A stretch of 64,000 nucleotides of DNA from Cellulomonas sp. URHE0023 (GCF_000688475.1 NZ_JIAN01000006.1:620001-684000); one strand, 5' to 3'; numbered from the stretch's first letter, positions 1 through 9,076 are shown. The notes: generated from the letters alone by a model not told the origin. Translations and numbers: made by a program.

Positions 1-262
1 TCTCGGTGTCTCCGCGGTAGCCGAGCTTGATCTCGATCTCCTTGCCCGGCACGAAGTGGTCGGTGTCGCTGGCCGCGAACGTCTGCTTGGACGCCTCACC
101 GTCGAGCAGCTGCACGGACGCGGAGGGGATGCGGTTGAGCTCGTTCGACACGGACGCCGAGAGCACGGAGAACGCGCCCGACACCTCGCTGCCGTCGATC
201 AGCAGGCTCATCGAGCACACGTCTGGGCTGGCCGGCGTGGGGATCACGGTGGTGTCGGTCAT
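1..262 (-). CDS. VgrG-like spike/baseplate protein of a contractile injection system (partial)
   Basis: Only the first 87 codons are visible; the gene runs off the left edge. The N-terminus opens with a short Thr/Pro-rich segment, then reads SMSLLIDGSEVSGAFSVLS, SVSNELNRIPSASVQLLDG and VPGKEIEIKLGYRGDTE. This is how VgrG/gp27-gp5 type spike proteins of eCIS particles (Pvc8/Afp8-like) begin. The ATG overlaps the stop of the LysM baseplate gene as ATGA, so the two are translationally coupled. In this family the protein forms the hub and needle tip at the distal end of the tube. The rest of the protein, including the OB-fold and beta-helix needle, lies outside the window, so the assignment rests on the N-terminal pattern and gene order. 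Confidence 0.75.
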   Translation of the reverse strand, partial: MTDTTVIPTPASPDVCSMSLLIDGSEVSGAFSVLSASVSNELNRIPSASVQLLDGEASKQTFAASDTDHFVPGKEIEIKLGYRGDTE

Positions 263-966
263 CGGTGCACCACCTCGGGCTTGAGCGGCGGGAACAGGAT
301 CGACCGACCGACCTCGAGGTTCCGGAAGTCGTCCAGGCCGTTGCTGGCGGCGACGCGCAGGTAGTGGCGGGGGTCGCCGTAGACCTGGAAGCACATGTAG
401 GGCAGCGTGTCGCCCGGTGCGACCGTGCGCTGGTGCGTGAGGTCGGGCGACTGCCGGAACTCCAGCGCGGCCCGCTTCCGTTCCTCGACCGACCCCTTGA
501 ACTTGACCCGTACGACCGCGCGAATGGGCTGACCATCAGGGTTGAACAGCTTGTAGGTGATGCCGACCTCGATCGCCCGGCCCTTGAAGACGAGGTTCCC
601 CCACACGAGCTTCAGGTGGTAGGGCTCGTGCGTCTTGCCCTGGTACTCGACGAGCAGGTTGCGGAACGCGTTCACCTGGTCGAAGACGCCGTCCGGCTTC
701 GGTGTGCCGTCGATCAGCCCTGTGTTGTCGAAGAGGAACTCGAAGGCGAGCTCCTCGGGGAGCGTGTACTCGAACTTCGGCTGGGCGCTGCTGGTCCCCT
801 GGGCCTGGCCGTCAGACGTCTTGACCTTGTACTCGAGCGTGTACGTCTCAGGGTTGATCAGGGCCTCGAACTGGCCCTTGGCCTCGATCCTCCCTCCGTC
901 CTCCGCGTCGTGCGCCGAGTCGAAGGCGAGGATCAGCATCTTCTCGAGCTTGCCGGTCGCCGCCAC
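259..966 (-). CDS. LysM-containing eCIS baseplate protein (Afp7/Pvc7-like)
   Basis: 235 aa. Residues about 1-165 form the CIS tube/baseplate-type domain (KLEKMLILAF, FEALINPETYTLEYK, YHLKLVWGNLVFKGRAIEVG). Residues about 180-228 form a LysM-like module (TVAPGDTLPYMCFQVYGDP, then NLEVGRSILFPP). This domain order is typical of the small LysM baseplate protein found beside VgrG in eCIS loci and of gp53-like phage proteins, where LysM helps join tube, hub and wedge. The start is GTG at 966, preceded by GAAAGGAGC at good spacing; an earlier GTG is out of frame. The gene is flanked by DUF5908 (3 nt away) and the spike gene (4-nt overlap). Confidence 0.85.
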   Translation of the reverse strand: MAATGKLEKMLILAFDSAHDAEDGGRIEAKGQFEALINPETYTLEYKVKTSDGQAQGTSSAQPKFEYTLPEELAFEFLFDNTGLIDGTPKPDGVFDQVNAFRNLLVEYQGKTHEPYHLKLVWGNLVFKGRAIEVGITYKLFNPDGQPIRAVVRVKFKGSVEERKRAALEFRQSPDLTHQRTVAPGDTLPYMCFQVYGDPRHYLRVAASNGLDDFRNLEVGRSILFPPLKPEVVHR

Positions 967-969
967 CGC

Positions 970-1152
970 TCACCGCTCCTTTCGGTCGTCGAGGACCTGC
1001 AGGACCTGCTCGACCAGCTCGGCCACCAGTGCCTGCCGGGAGGCGCCGTCGGTGCCCGGAGTCGTCGTCGGGGCGCCGGCCGGCGGGGCCGCTGTCCCTG
1101 CCGGCGCGGTCACCGACACGCGGATGTGGAGCTCTTTGATCTCGATCGGCAC
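970..1152 (-). CDS. DUF5908 small eCIS-associated protein
   Basis: 60 aa. The N-terminus MPIEIKELHIRVSVTAP matches the short DUF5908 family that is almost always found inside eCIS loci between tube and baseplate genes. A Pro/Ala/Thr-rich linker (about residues 17-36) is followed by a predicted helix (ALVAELVEQVLQVLDDRK). The role is not established; its fixed position suggests a baseplate or assembly part. It sits 28 nt after the second tube gene and 3 nt before the LysM gene, clearly in the same operon. The small size alone would make the call weak, but the signature and neighbours support it. Confidence 0.8.
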   Translation of the reverse strand: MPIEIKELHIRVSVTAPAGTAAPPAGAPTTTPGTDGASRQALVAELVEQVLQVLDDRKER

Positions 1153-1180
1153 CGTGGTCCTCCCCCGCTCCGCGTCGGCC

Positions 1181-1618
1181 TCACGCGACCGTGAAGTACT
1201 GGTACGTCAGCTCGAGCGTCTCGACGACGACCGCGCTCTCGCTGGCGTTGAAGTCGCTGACGGTCCACTTCTTGGGCACCGCGTGCACGACGTTCCAGGT
1301 CCGGAGCGGCTCGCCCTTCTCGTTCATGAGGATCACGCTCACCGGCTTGGGCATGAAGATCCGCTCCCGGAAGGCGTCGAGGAACCACTGGACGGTGTCC
1401 GAGCCGGTAAGCATTCCGCGCTTCAGGACGAGGTCCGCGTACTTGGTCCGGATGGGGAGCTTGTGCGTGAACCGGTTCTCCCCGCCCTCCTTGTACTCCT
1501 CGGTGTCGTACTCCACGCTGAGGCCTGAGGCCGACTGGAAGTTGGCCTCGTTCGGCTGGCTCGAGCTTCCGAACTCGACCTTGTAGTAGAAGGCCCAGGG
1601 CGGGTAGTAGAGCGTCAC
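1181..1618 (-). CDS. eCIS inner tube protein (second paralogue)
   Basis: 145 aa. It belongs to the phage tail tube / T4 gp19-like family of eCIS. Recognisable segments are WAFYYKVEFG, FQSASGLSVEYDTEEYKEGG, LPIRTKYADLVLKRGM, VILMNEKGEPLRTWNVVHAVPKKW and a C-terminal VVETLELTYQYF. Tube proteins stack as hexamers inside the sheath and form the channel expelled on contraction. GTG at 1618 overlaps the stop of the preceding tube gene (GTGA). The two paralogues share the pattern Lys-Arg-Gly...phenylalanine/tryptophan loop...EPxxxW. Many eCIS loci use one paralogue for most of the tube and another as the baseplate-proximal ring; which is which here cannot be told from sequence. Confidence 0.88.
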   Translation of the reverse strand: MTLYYPPWAFYYKVEFGSSSQPNEANFQSASGLSVEYDTEEYKEGGENRFTHKLPIRTKYADLVLKRGMLTGSDTVQWFLDAFRERIFMPKPVSVILMNEKGEPLRTWNVVHAVPKKWTVSDFNASESAVVVETLELTYQYFTVA

Positions 1619-2049
1619 CGGAGGAGCTTCAAGCCCTCGTGAGCGATCTCGATGCTCTCGATAGCGACCTCGTTCGCGTCCGATTTCAGATCCGGTGCGG
1701 TGAGCTTCACCGGGAAGCACCGGGCGGCCGTCCACGCAGCAACCGGTTCGTGCTTCTCGTTCAGCAGCCTGATGGTGACGTCGCGGCGTTCCTCGACGCG
1801 CTCGTTGGCGACGTCGTCGAACCAGTCGTTGAAGTCGACGTCGCTCTGGAACTTTCCGCGCTTCAAGGTGATGTTGTTGTTCTTCACGAGACCCGGCATG
1901 GCGATCTTGTTGAAGTCCTTGCTCGCGCTGTGCCGGTACTCGATCTTCTCGCGCTCCATCACCAGCCCGGTGACCTCGGTGAAGCTCATCATGGTGCCCG
2001 CCCAGTCCACCTCGAAGTGGTACCGGGGAATGGGATATTCCTGCGGCAT
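1615..2049 (-). CDS. eCIS inner tube protein (first paralogue)
   Basis: 144 aa from the chosen start. The family pattern is clear: YHFEVDWAGTMMSFTEVTGL, YRHSASKDFNKIAMPGLVK, ITLKRGKFQSDVDFNDWFDD, VTIRLLNEKHEPVAAW and a C-terminal VAIESIEIAHEGLKLL. This matches the Afp1/Pvc1-type tube family. An ATG at 2061 would add four residues, but the ATG at 2049 has GGAGG at ideal distance, and that GGAGG lies inside the four extra codons, so 2049 is preferred. It lies between sheath and second tube gene, which is the usual order. The protein is expected to be cytosolic, then part of the assembled particle. Confidence 0.88.
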   Translation of the reverse strand: MPQEYPIPRYHFEVDWAGTMMSFTEVTGLVMEREKIEYRHSASKDFNKIAMPGLVKNNNITLKRGKFQSDVDFNDWFDDVANERVEERRDVTIRLLNEKHEPVAAWTAARCFPVKLTAPDLKSDANEVAIESIEIAHEGLKLLR

Positions 2050-2098
2050 GTCGCCCTCCATTCACTAGAGGCCGCGGCGCATGGCGCGGCCGTCGGGG

Positions 2099-3535
2099 TC
2101 AGCTCTCGGCGAGCTTGTGCGAGAAGCGAAGAATCAAGAACTCGGCCGGGCGCACCGCTGCCATGCCGATTTCCACCACCATTCGGCCCTCCAGGATGTC
2201 CAGGGCCGTCATGGTCTTGCCCAGGCCGACCGCGACGTAGAACGCGTGCTCGGGCTTGATGCCCTGTAGCGCACCGGCCCGCCACTGCGTGGTGAGGAAG
2301 TTCTCGATCATCGCCTGGACCTTGACCCAGGTATTAGCGTCGTTCGGCTCGAACGTAAATTGCTCCGTCGCCTTCTTCGTGGACTCCTCGACAAAGATGA
2401 AGAATCTCCGCACGCTCACGTAACGCCATTCGTTGTCATTGCCCGCGAGCGTTCGAGCGCCCCACACGAGGGTGCCCTTCCCGACGAAAGGCCGGATCGC
2501 ATTGATCGACTTGCCGGCCGTGACATCCACGTTCAGCACGTCGTTCGTGGTGTTGGTGTACTGGATCGTGGGCTTGACCACGGCGTTCAGACCGACGTTC
2601 GCCGGCGCCTTCCACACGCCACGCTTGGCATCGACGGCCGCGTAGATACCTGCGATCGCTGCGCTCGGCGGCATCGTGAGCGGCAGCGCACGAATGGCGG
2701 CCTTGGCCCGTTGGCTGGTCTGGTTCGAGGTGAGGCTGTCGAGTGCCACCGACGGGGAGGCGACCGTGTCCAGCACCTCCGTGACCATCACCCGCGTGGG
2801 GTCGTACTGGTAGTCGAGCGTGGTCTCGAGGTTCGGCGCGTAGGCGGCTCCGTACTTGAGGTTGTCGTTCGGTCCGGTGGAGCGGAAGGCTGCTGCTGCT
2901 GCGAGGAAGTCCGCTCCTGGGTCGGACATCGACTCCAGGCCACCGTGCACGTCCATGATCACGAAGCGGTCCTTGAGGTCCTCGCACTGCGCCAGGCAGC
3001 TGTTCTGCAGGGTGCCGAAGTCCGCCGCCACGGTCAGGCTCTGCGCCTCGGGCACCACGATCAGGGTGGGCTCGTCGACCATCGACAGCGGCTCCAGACC
3101 ACTGCCCAGATCCACGCCGTCCAGCTCGGCGCCCACGGAACCCAGGTACGGGCCGACCGAGACGATGTAGCAGGACTTGCCGCCGTTCGCGTAGAAGAGC
3201 TGCATCGCGTAGTAAAGGATGTGCTTCGACCGGGTCTGCTCGTCGATCGCAGCTGTTGCCGCGACGCCGACCGGAGCGCCCGCGGTCGCGGTGGTGGTCG
3301 TCTCGATGGTCACCGTGATCTTGGTCTCGAGCTCTGGCCCACCGAAGTGCTGCTCGTACTCGACGAGCGACTCGATCCGTTTCGGCACCAGGGTCAGGTC
3401 GCTGCCGTCCCTGCTGACAGCTCGCTCCGTGTAGCCGATGAACGCAGGGATGGCGGTGTCCACCGGCGCGATGCTCGGAGGGAACTTCGGGATCTCCTCG
3501 AGGTGGACGCCGGGAGTCTTGTAGCTCGTTGCCAT
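2099..3535 (-). CDS. eCIS tail sheath protein
   Basis: 478 aa. The N-terminus ATSYKTPGVHLEEIPKFPPSI and AVDTAIPAFIGYTE-type segment are the hallmark of eCIS and phage tail sheaths (Afp2-4/Pvc2-4). The conserved C-terminal domain includes WGARTLAGNDNEWRYVSVRR, FIFVEESTKKATEQFTFEPN, AMIENFLTTQWRAGALQG and VVEIGMAAVRPAEFLILRF. The sheath subunit polymerises around the tube in an extended state and contracts to drive it out. The ATG at 3535 has AGGAAGGAAGG upstream; an upstream in-frame extension is low-complexity Arg/Ser and is rejected. A single sheath gene is present in this window. The length is usual for a sheath. Confidence 0.93.
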   Translation of the reverse strand: MATSYKTPGVHLEEIPKFPPSIAPVDTAIPAFIGYTERAVSRDGSDLTLVPKRIESLVEYEQHFGGPELETKITVTIETTTTATAGAPVGVAATAAIDEQTRSKHILYYAMQLFYANGGKSCYIVSVGPYLGSVGAELDGVDLGSGLEPLSMVDEPTLIVVPEAQSLTVAADFGTLQNSCLAQCEDLKDRFVIMDVHGGLESMSDPGADFLAAAAAFRSTGPNDNLKYGAAYAPNLETTLDYQYDPTRVMVTEVLDTVASPSVALDSLTSNQTSQRAKAAIRALPLTMPPSAAIAGIYAAVDAKRGVWKAPANVGLNAVVKPTIQYTNTTNDVLNVDVTAGKSINAIRPFVGKGTLVWGARTLAGNDNEWRYVSVRRFFIFVEESTKKATEQFTFEPNDANTWVKVQAMIENFLTTQWRAGALQGIKPEHAFYVAVGLGKTMTALDILEGRMVVEIGMAAVRPAEFLILRFSHKLAES

Positions 3536-3554
3536 GGCCTTCCTTCCTGCTCGG

Positions 3555-4622
3555 CTAGACGAAGATGTCGGACACGTAGCGCGTGATCCTCGACGGGTTC
3601 TGGTTGTCGAGCTCGGCGGTGACCGCTGCGCTCGACGGCTTCTGCTTCGTTCCTGCATTGCCGAAGTGGGTGAGCGGCAGCGGCTCGGTCGCGGTCGGGA
3701 TGGGCTGGCCGTCGCTCCGCCTGAAGTACCGCCAGGTGGTCCGGCGGTTCTGCAGGTGGACCTCGAACACCCGCGGGCGCGGGGTGCCGTCCTGATCCGC
3801 GAAGTTGAACGGGCTGCCGGCCGACCGCACCGGAACCAGCCGGATCACCGCGCACACGTCCGGTGGCGCGTCGGCCGTCAGCTCGATGCCGAAGGCCGGT
3901 GCCCCGCTGCTCCCCGGCGGAGGGCTGATCGCCGGCACGTCGCCCTGGTGGACGAAGATCGGGAAATCGGTCCGTGCCCCCAGGACGTTGATGGGGGCGT
4001 CGGGCGGATCACCGACGCGTTGGCCGAGGTCGTCTCCCACCACGACGAGAGCCTCGACCGGGTCGGCGGCGGCGGCGCTCGGGTAGTCGGTGGAGAGGTA
4101 CAGCCGCTCGGCCTCCCCCGACCCGCGTGCCACCCCGGTCGTGTTCGAGAGCACGGGGACGTTCGCCTTGTACCGGTGGACCCGCTGCGACCCGGTGACG
4201 GGGTCGGTCGGCGGCTCGATCACGGTGACGGTGGGCTGCGGGCTCAGAGAGCGAGCTGTCGGATCGGTGATGCCCGGGCGAGCCAGGGGCTGCGCGGTGT
4301 AGCTGGCGTAGTCCGGCGCGACCACGGCGACGAAGAACTCGAAGGTCGAGTCGATCGCCAGCGTGGCGTCGTCCGGCACAGCCACCAGGAACCCGAGCCC
4401 GGTGGTCCGGAAGAATCCGCGCAGGCCGGAGATGGTGGCGGACGTGGCCACGCTCGGAACGAACGAGAGCAGGCGCCGCACGTCGTAGGTGAGCAGTCGC
4501 GCGTCCTTCTTGACCGGGTCGCTGATCCTGTCGAAGTCGGTCGGACCCTCGTCCAGCCAGAAGTGATGCAGGACGCGGACGTCGAGGACCCGCGTGTACC
4601 CGATGCGGACCAGCTCTCCCAC
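3555..4622 (-). CDS. conserved eCIS structural protein of unknown role
   Basis: 355 aa, between the DUF4255 gene (1-nt gap) and the sheath. The start (GELVRIGYTRVLDVRVLHHFWLD) and the following pattern of short beta-strands resemble unnamed proteins placed next to DUF4255 and sheath genes in many eCIS loci. I cannot assign a Pfam family with confidence. No signal peptide or membrane segment is visible. The middle (about 110-260) is rich in Pro, Asp, Gly and Thr, as in beta-sandwich domains. The GTG at 4622 is chosen because it immediately follows the preceding stop. It is probably a cap, terminator or adaptor part; this is inference from position only. Confidence 0.6.
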   Translation of the reverse strand: MGELVRIGYTRVLDVRVLHHFWLDEGPTDFDRISDPVKKDARLLTYDVRRLLSFVPSVATSATISGLRGFFRTTGLGFLVAVPDDATLAIDSTFEFFVAVVAPDYASYTAQPLARPGITDPTARSLSPQPTVTVIEPPTDPVTGSQRVHRYKANVPVLSNTTGVARGSGEAERLYLSTDYPSAAAADPVEALVVVGDDLGQRVGDPPDAPINVLGARTDFPIFVHQGDVPAISPPPGSSGAPAFGIELTADAPPDVCAVIRLVPVRSAGSPFNFADQDGTPRPRVFEVHLQNRRTTWRYFRRSDGQPIPTATEPLPLTHFGNAGTKQKPSSAAVTAELDNQNPSRITRYVSDIFV

Positions 4623-4623
4623 G

Positions 4624-5238
4624 TCAGCTCACCGTGACCTTCTGGCTGAACCCGCTGACCACCTCGGTGATGACGCCGGACTCTCGCTGGGGCGCCCGGA
4701 ACTTCAGCTCGATCATGCGCAAGGAGTAGAGCGCGAAGGGGAGCTGCTTGCCGCCGAGCATCCCCCACATGTCGTTGACCTCTTCGAAGCTGGGCGACCA
4801 CAGGGTGAGGACCAGCTTGAACTCGGAGAGCCGGTCGACGTCACGCGGGGGTGCGTCCTGCGTGATCGAGCTCGGAGCGACGTTGTCGTGCGTGAGGACG
4901 TTGCGGTGCTGGAAGAACAGCAGCGCTCGGGACAGCGCCCGCAGCGCGCTGAGGTAGTCGGCGTGGGTCGCCGCAACCAGCACGGCCAGGTTGAGGAAGG
5001 TGGGCGGATTCTCGTAGCGCACCCGCATCCGGACGTCGTCGCGCACGTAGGCGGGGGTGTTCTTGAGCGTGCGCTCCTCCTGGAGGTTGACCACCGAGAG
5101 CAGCACCTTCTCCCGCAGCTGCAGCGTGGACACGCCGATGTCGCACACGTTGCCGAGCGCGGCATGTGTCGAGTTGCCCTCGGCCGTCAGGTACGCGTCG
5201 AGCTCGTTGCGGAGGATGACCAGGGCGTGGTCGATCAT
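4624..5238 (-). CDS. DUF4255 (Pvc16/Afp16-like) tube terminator/cap protein
   Basis: 204 aa from the ATG at 5238. The N-terminal segment MIDHALVILRNELDAYL, the NLQEERTLKNTPAYVRDD block, NPPTFLNLAVLVAATH and LPFALYSLRMIELKFR are diagnostic of the DUF4255 / Pvc16 N-terminal family. In AFP and PVC particles this protein caps the end of tube and sheath and sets their length. Here it is the first gene of the minus-strand eCIS operon, as in many loci. An in-frame extension to 5343 is possible but starts before the family-conserved N-terminus; 5238 is chosen for that reason although the ribosome site (GAGGG) is weak. Confidence 0.85.
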   Translation of the reverse strand: MIDHALVILRNELDAYLTAEGNSTHAALGNVCDIGVSTLQLREKVLLSVVNLQEERTLKNTPAYVRDDVRMRVRYENPPTFLNLAVLVAATHADYLSALRALSRALLFFQHRNVLTHDNVAPSSITQDAPPRDVDRLSEFKLVLTLWSPSFEEVNDMWGMLGGKQLPFALYSLRMIELKFRAPQRESGVITEVVSGFSQKVTVS

Positions 5239-5412
5239 GGCCGCACACCCTCGCGCGCGGCCGGCCCGGACCGACCCTCCGCTGGCTCCATGCGGTCCCC
5301 CTAGTGCCTCGAACGTCGCCAGACCCCGAGGCCCGTCGAACACGATGTGGACCGATCCTGTGCGAACCGCGTCAAGGGGGCGTGTCCCTGCGCGTCACGT
5401 CGCTGTCACCGT

Positions 5413-5460
5413 GATCGGTCGTGTCGGCGATCGGTCTCGTCGGCGATCGGTCGCGTCGAC
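5413..5460. repeat. three tandem 16-nt direct repeats upstream of the divergent eCIS operon
   Basis: Three consecutive units begin with GATCGGTC at 5413, 5429 and 5445 and continue GTGTCGGC, TCGTCGGC and GCGTCGAC. The period is exactly 16 nt. They lie in the 313-nt gap (5239-5551) between the DUF4255 gene and the divergent 129-aa gene. Nothing else recognisable is in that gap. Direct repeats in a divergent promoter are what one expects of a regulator binding site, and a SARP regulator (a class that binds direct repeats) is encoded 1 kb away. Binding is inference. Confidence 0.6.
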
Positions 5461-5551
5461 GTCGTGACGACCGGGTGATCGTCCCGTGACACGCGCGAGC
5501 GACGGTCGGGTGAGTCAGACAGGTCGCCCAGCCAGATCGCAGGAGGGTTCG

Positions 5552-5941
5552 ATGGAGCAGGTGACGATCACCACCGCCGTGAACGTGAAGGGCGGCCCGC
5601 TGGTGAAGGTGAGTGCGCGTGTGGACTCCGACGCGTACGTCGTGGCCAGCCTCGCCCTGGCCAAGACGGCCACCGGTGATGTCTCGGTCCTGCCCACCAC
5701 GGGTGCAGCCTCGTTGCTGGTGATCCAGGCGCGCAACGACCTCGACCAGTCCCCCGCAAAGGTTGAGGTCACCCCGGAGGGATCTGCGGTCGGCACCAAG
5801 CTCGTCGTCGCGGGCAGTCTTCTGGTTGCCAACACGGACGTCCTGGCAGCGCTTGCCGCAGGGGGGCCACGCAAGCTCACGGTGAAGAACGTCGGGACGC
5901 AGGATGTGACCGTCTCCATCCTCGCCGCCTTCGACTCGTGA
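5552..5941 (+). CDS. small beta-rich protein of unknown function, divergent from eCIS
   Basis: 129 aa. The ATG at 5552 has AGGAGGG at ideal spacing. I do not recognise the family. The sequence is almost entirely alternating small hydrophobic/polar residues typical of beta-strands (VTITTAVNVKGGPLVKVSAR, SLLVIQARNDL, KLVVAGSLLVANTDVLAAL, RKLTVKNVGTQDVTVSILAAF). There is no Cys or Trp, no signal peptide and no membrane helix. It looks like a compact beta-sandwich. It shares an upstream region with the eCIS operon and precedes a SARP gene, so it could be an accessory particle part, a decoy or a cargo. This placement is the only clue to its role. Confidence 0.7.
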   Translation: MEQVTITTAVNVKGGPLVKVSARVDSDAYVVASLALAKTATGDVSVLPTTGAASLLVIQARNDLDQSPAKVEVTPEGSAVGTKLVVAGSLLVANTDVLAALAAGGPRKLTVKNVGTQDVTVSILAAFDS

Positions 5942-5947
5942 TCGGAC

Positions 5948-6256
5948 GTGATCGACCACGCAGGGAACGCGGGCGGCCCGACCTGTGTGCTGGTCGTGAC
6001 GGTGTGGTCGGACAGCAACGGTCTGCATCGGCTGGTCAGCCTCACGGGCTTCGACCCGCACCCCACCGACGCCGTCCCCGAGCTTCAGCGGAGCTACGCG
6101 CCGAGCAACGCGGCCGTGCTGGCCCTGGTCGGGGGTTGGCTGGAGGAGGTTCAGGCGAGGAGCCACCGGCTCCACGCGGTGCCCTCCGACCCGACCACCG
6201 GCGCCGGAGACGCCCGACCGGAGGGACACGGACCACGTCCCAGCCGGCGGCGGTGA
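5948..6256 (+). CDS. short hypothetical protein, uncertain
   Basis: 102 aa if read from GTG at 5948, 6 nt after the preceding stop. The first 60 residues look like a real folded segment (CVLVVTVWSDSNGLHRLVS, SNAAVLALVGGWLEEVQ), while the C-terminus is Pro/Arg-rich low complexity. No ribosome site stands out, so coupling to the upstream gene would be needed. I do not recognise it. It may be an accessory gene co-transcribed with the beta-rich protein, or not a gene. Confidence 0.35.
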   Translation: MIDHAGNAGGPTCVLVVTVWSDSNGLHRLVSLTGFDPHPTDAVPELQRSYAPSNAAVLALVGGWLEEVQARSHRLHAVPSDPTTGAGDARPEGHGPRPSRRR

Positions 6257-6503
6257 CGGCGCGGTCATGCCGATTCAACGCTCCCGTGACGCCGGGCGCG
6301 CACAGTAGTGTGCAGAGCGAAGAACCACGAGTCGCTCGCGCCGCTGGGCACGGCCACCGAAGACCGGTCAGCACGTCCCAGCGCGATCAGTCACCACCCC
6401 GATCCCGCTCGCGCCATCCGTCATCTGATGGTGCATCACCTACTTGCGCCTGCGGCGCTGAGCAGCCGAGAATTCCCACGGCGACCCAACCGCAAGGAGA
6501 GCC

Positions 6504-7244
6504 GTGACCGCCTCGGTGATCCCAGAACCCGTCCCGCAGGCCGTGGAGCTGAACCTGATCCGGGGCTTCGAGGTGCGGTGCGCTGGTGAAGCCGTCACGA
6601 TCCCACCGTCCTCGCAGCGGCTCGTGAGCTTCTTGGCCTTCCAGTCCAAGCCGGTAGGGCGCGCCTACATCAGCGGAACGCTGTGGCTCGACGCCGACGA
6701 GCACCACGCGAGCGCCAGCCTGCGGTCGGCACTGTGGCGGCTGCACCCTCTCGACCTGGTCTTCGCGTCGAACACCCACCTGTGGCTCAACCCGTGCGTC
6801 GAGGTCGACCTGCGTCGCGCCACAGGTCAGGCGATGGGGGTCCTGAGGACGACGTCCTCGGACGACACGATGGTCGCCACGGCCCGTGAGCTCATCGACG
6901 TGGGCGAAGACCTTCTGGTCGGGTGGTACGACGACTGGGTGATCGTCGAGCGCGAGCGTTTCCGGCAGCTGCGCCTGCATGCGATGGACCGGATCGGCGA
7001 GCAGCTCATCGAGTCGGGTCGTTGCTACGACGCCCTTCAGGTGGGCCTTGCCGTCACCACGACGGAGCCGTTGCGCGAGAGCGCTCACCGGCTCCTCGTG
7101 CGTGTGCACCTGATGCAGGGAAATGTTGCCGAGGCGATCCGCCAGTACGACATGTACGTCGCACTCCTTCGTGAGGAGATGGATGTGGAGCCGTCCTCAG
7201 CCATCCAGGCCCTCGTCGCCCCGTACATGTCAGGTGCACGGTGA
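6504..7244 (+). CDS. SARP-family transcriptional activator (winged helix plus BTAD)
   Basis: 246 aa. Residues about 17-105 form an OmpR-like winged-helix domain (LNLIRGFEVRCAGEAVTIPP, RLVSFLAFQ, SGTLWLDADEHHASASLRSALWRL). Residues about 110-245 form the bacterial transcriptional activation domain (BTAD) with helical repeats, including LRESAHRLLVRVHLMQGNVA and AIRQYDMYVALLREEMDVEPS. This is the short, stand-alone SARP architecture (AfsR N-terminus / DnrI type). SARPs usually activate operons by binding direct repeats near the -35 region. The GTG at 6504 follows CAAGGAGAGCC. Its neighbours suggest control of the eCIS locus or of the small genes upstream; that link is inferred. The 247 nt before it contain no gene that I can see. 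Confidence 0.88.
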   Translation: MTASVIPEPVPQAVELNLIRGFEVRCAGEAVTIPPSSQRLVSFLAFQSKPVGRAYISGTLWLDADEHHASASLRSALWRLHPLDLVFASNTHLWLNPCVEVDLRRATGQAMGVLRTTSSDDTMVATARELIDVGEDLLVGWYDDWVIVERERFRQLRLHAMDRIGEQLIESGRCYDALQVGLAVTTTEPLRESAHRLLVRVHLMQGNVAEAIRQYDMYVALLREEMDVEPSSAIQALVAPYMSGAR

Positions 7245-7276
7245 CGCGTCCCGCGGACCGGCGCTCTGGCTCGACG

Positions 7277-7310
7277 GACGGCCCGCCCACCGTCGGGTGC
7301 GCGGGCCGTC
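7277..7310. terminator. bidirectional terminator between SARP and GH16 genes
   Basis: Inverted repeat GACGGCCCGC / GCGGGCCGTC with a nested CACC/GGTG stem around a GTCG loop. It lies between two convergent genes (stops at 7244 on plus and 7359 on minus). No clear T-tract follows, which is common in high-GC genomes. Confidence 0.75.
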
Positions 7311-7358
7311 GTCGTCAGGCCTGAGCGAGCTCAGTCAGCTCCCGCTCAGATCCGACGG

Positions 7359-8768
<1,410 letters not shown>

Positions 8769-8906
8769 GCAGATCTCCCCATTCATCCACGGTGTCTGTC
8801 CAGGCCGCCACGGACGCCAGATCACCAGCCGGGACGTCGTCGTCCTGGCCACGCCCACGCATGCGTCCTCTGCGGCACCACCGTGCCGAACGAGGGATGC
8901 ATGCGT

Positions 8907-9020
8907 CAGTGGTCAACTACTGGTAAGCCAAGTTTGGCTTCCAGGAGAGATTGGACTTAACCAGTCGCGCTGTCAAGAGGGACCGTCACAGGTATCACAG
9001 GAGCGTGCAACTGGTCAGTT
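8907..9020. promoter_or_regulatory. cluster of ACTGGT-type half-sites upstream of the CBM3-GH16 gene
   Basis: The 308-nt gap 8769-9076 holds no gene. It contains AGTGGTCA (8909-8915 region), ACTGGTAA (8919-8926), a palindrome AAGCCAAGTTTGGCTT (8925-8940), TTAACCAGT (8957-8965) and AACTGGTCAGTT (9009-9020). The ACTGGT/ACCAGT core recurs in front of the HutC gene and the binding-protein gene, so these are likely sites of the same regulator. Confidence 0.6.
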
Positions 9021-9076
9021 CTCGGCCGTGTGAGTGGGCGGAGCTGCGCCGCGTGTGCCGCCGGCGGCGTCGATGA

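Noticed and set aside
5413..5460. CRISPR-like array
   Set aside because: Only three 16-nt units in direct contact without spacers and no cas genes; treated as a regulatory tandem repeat.
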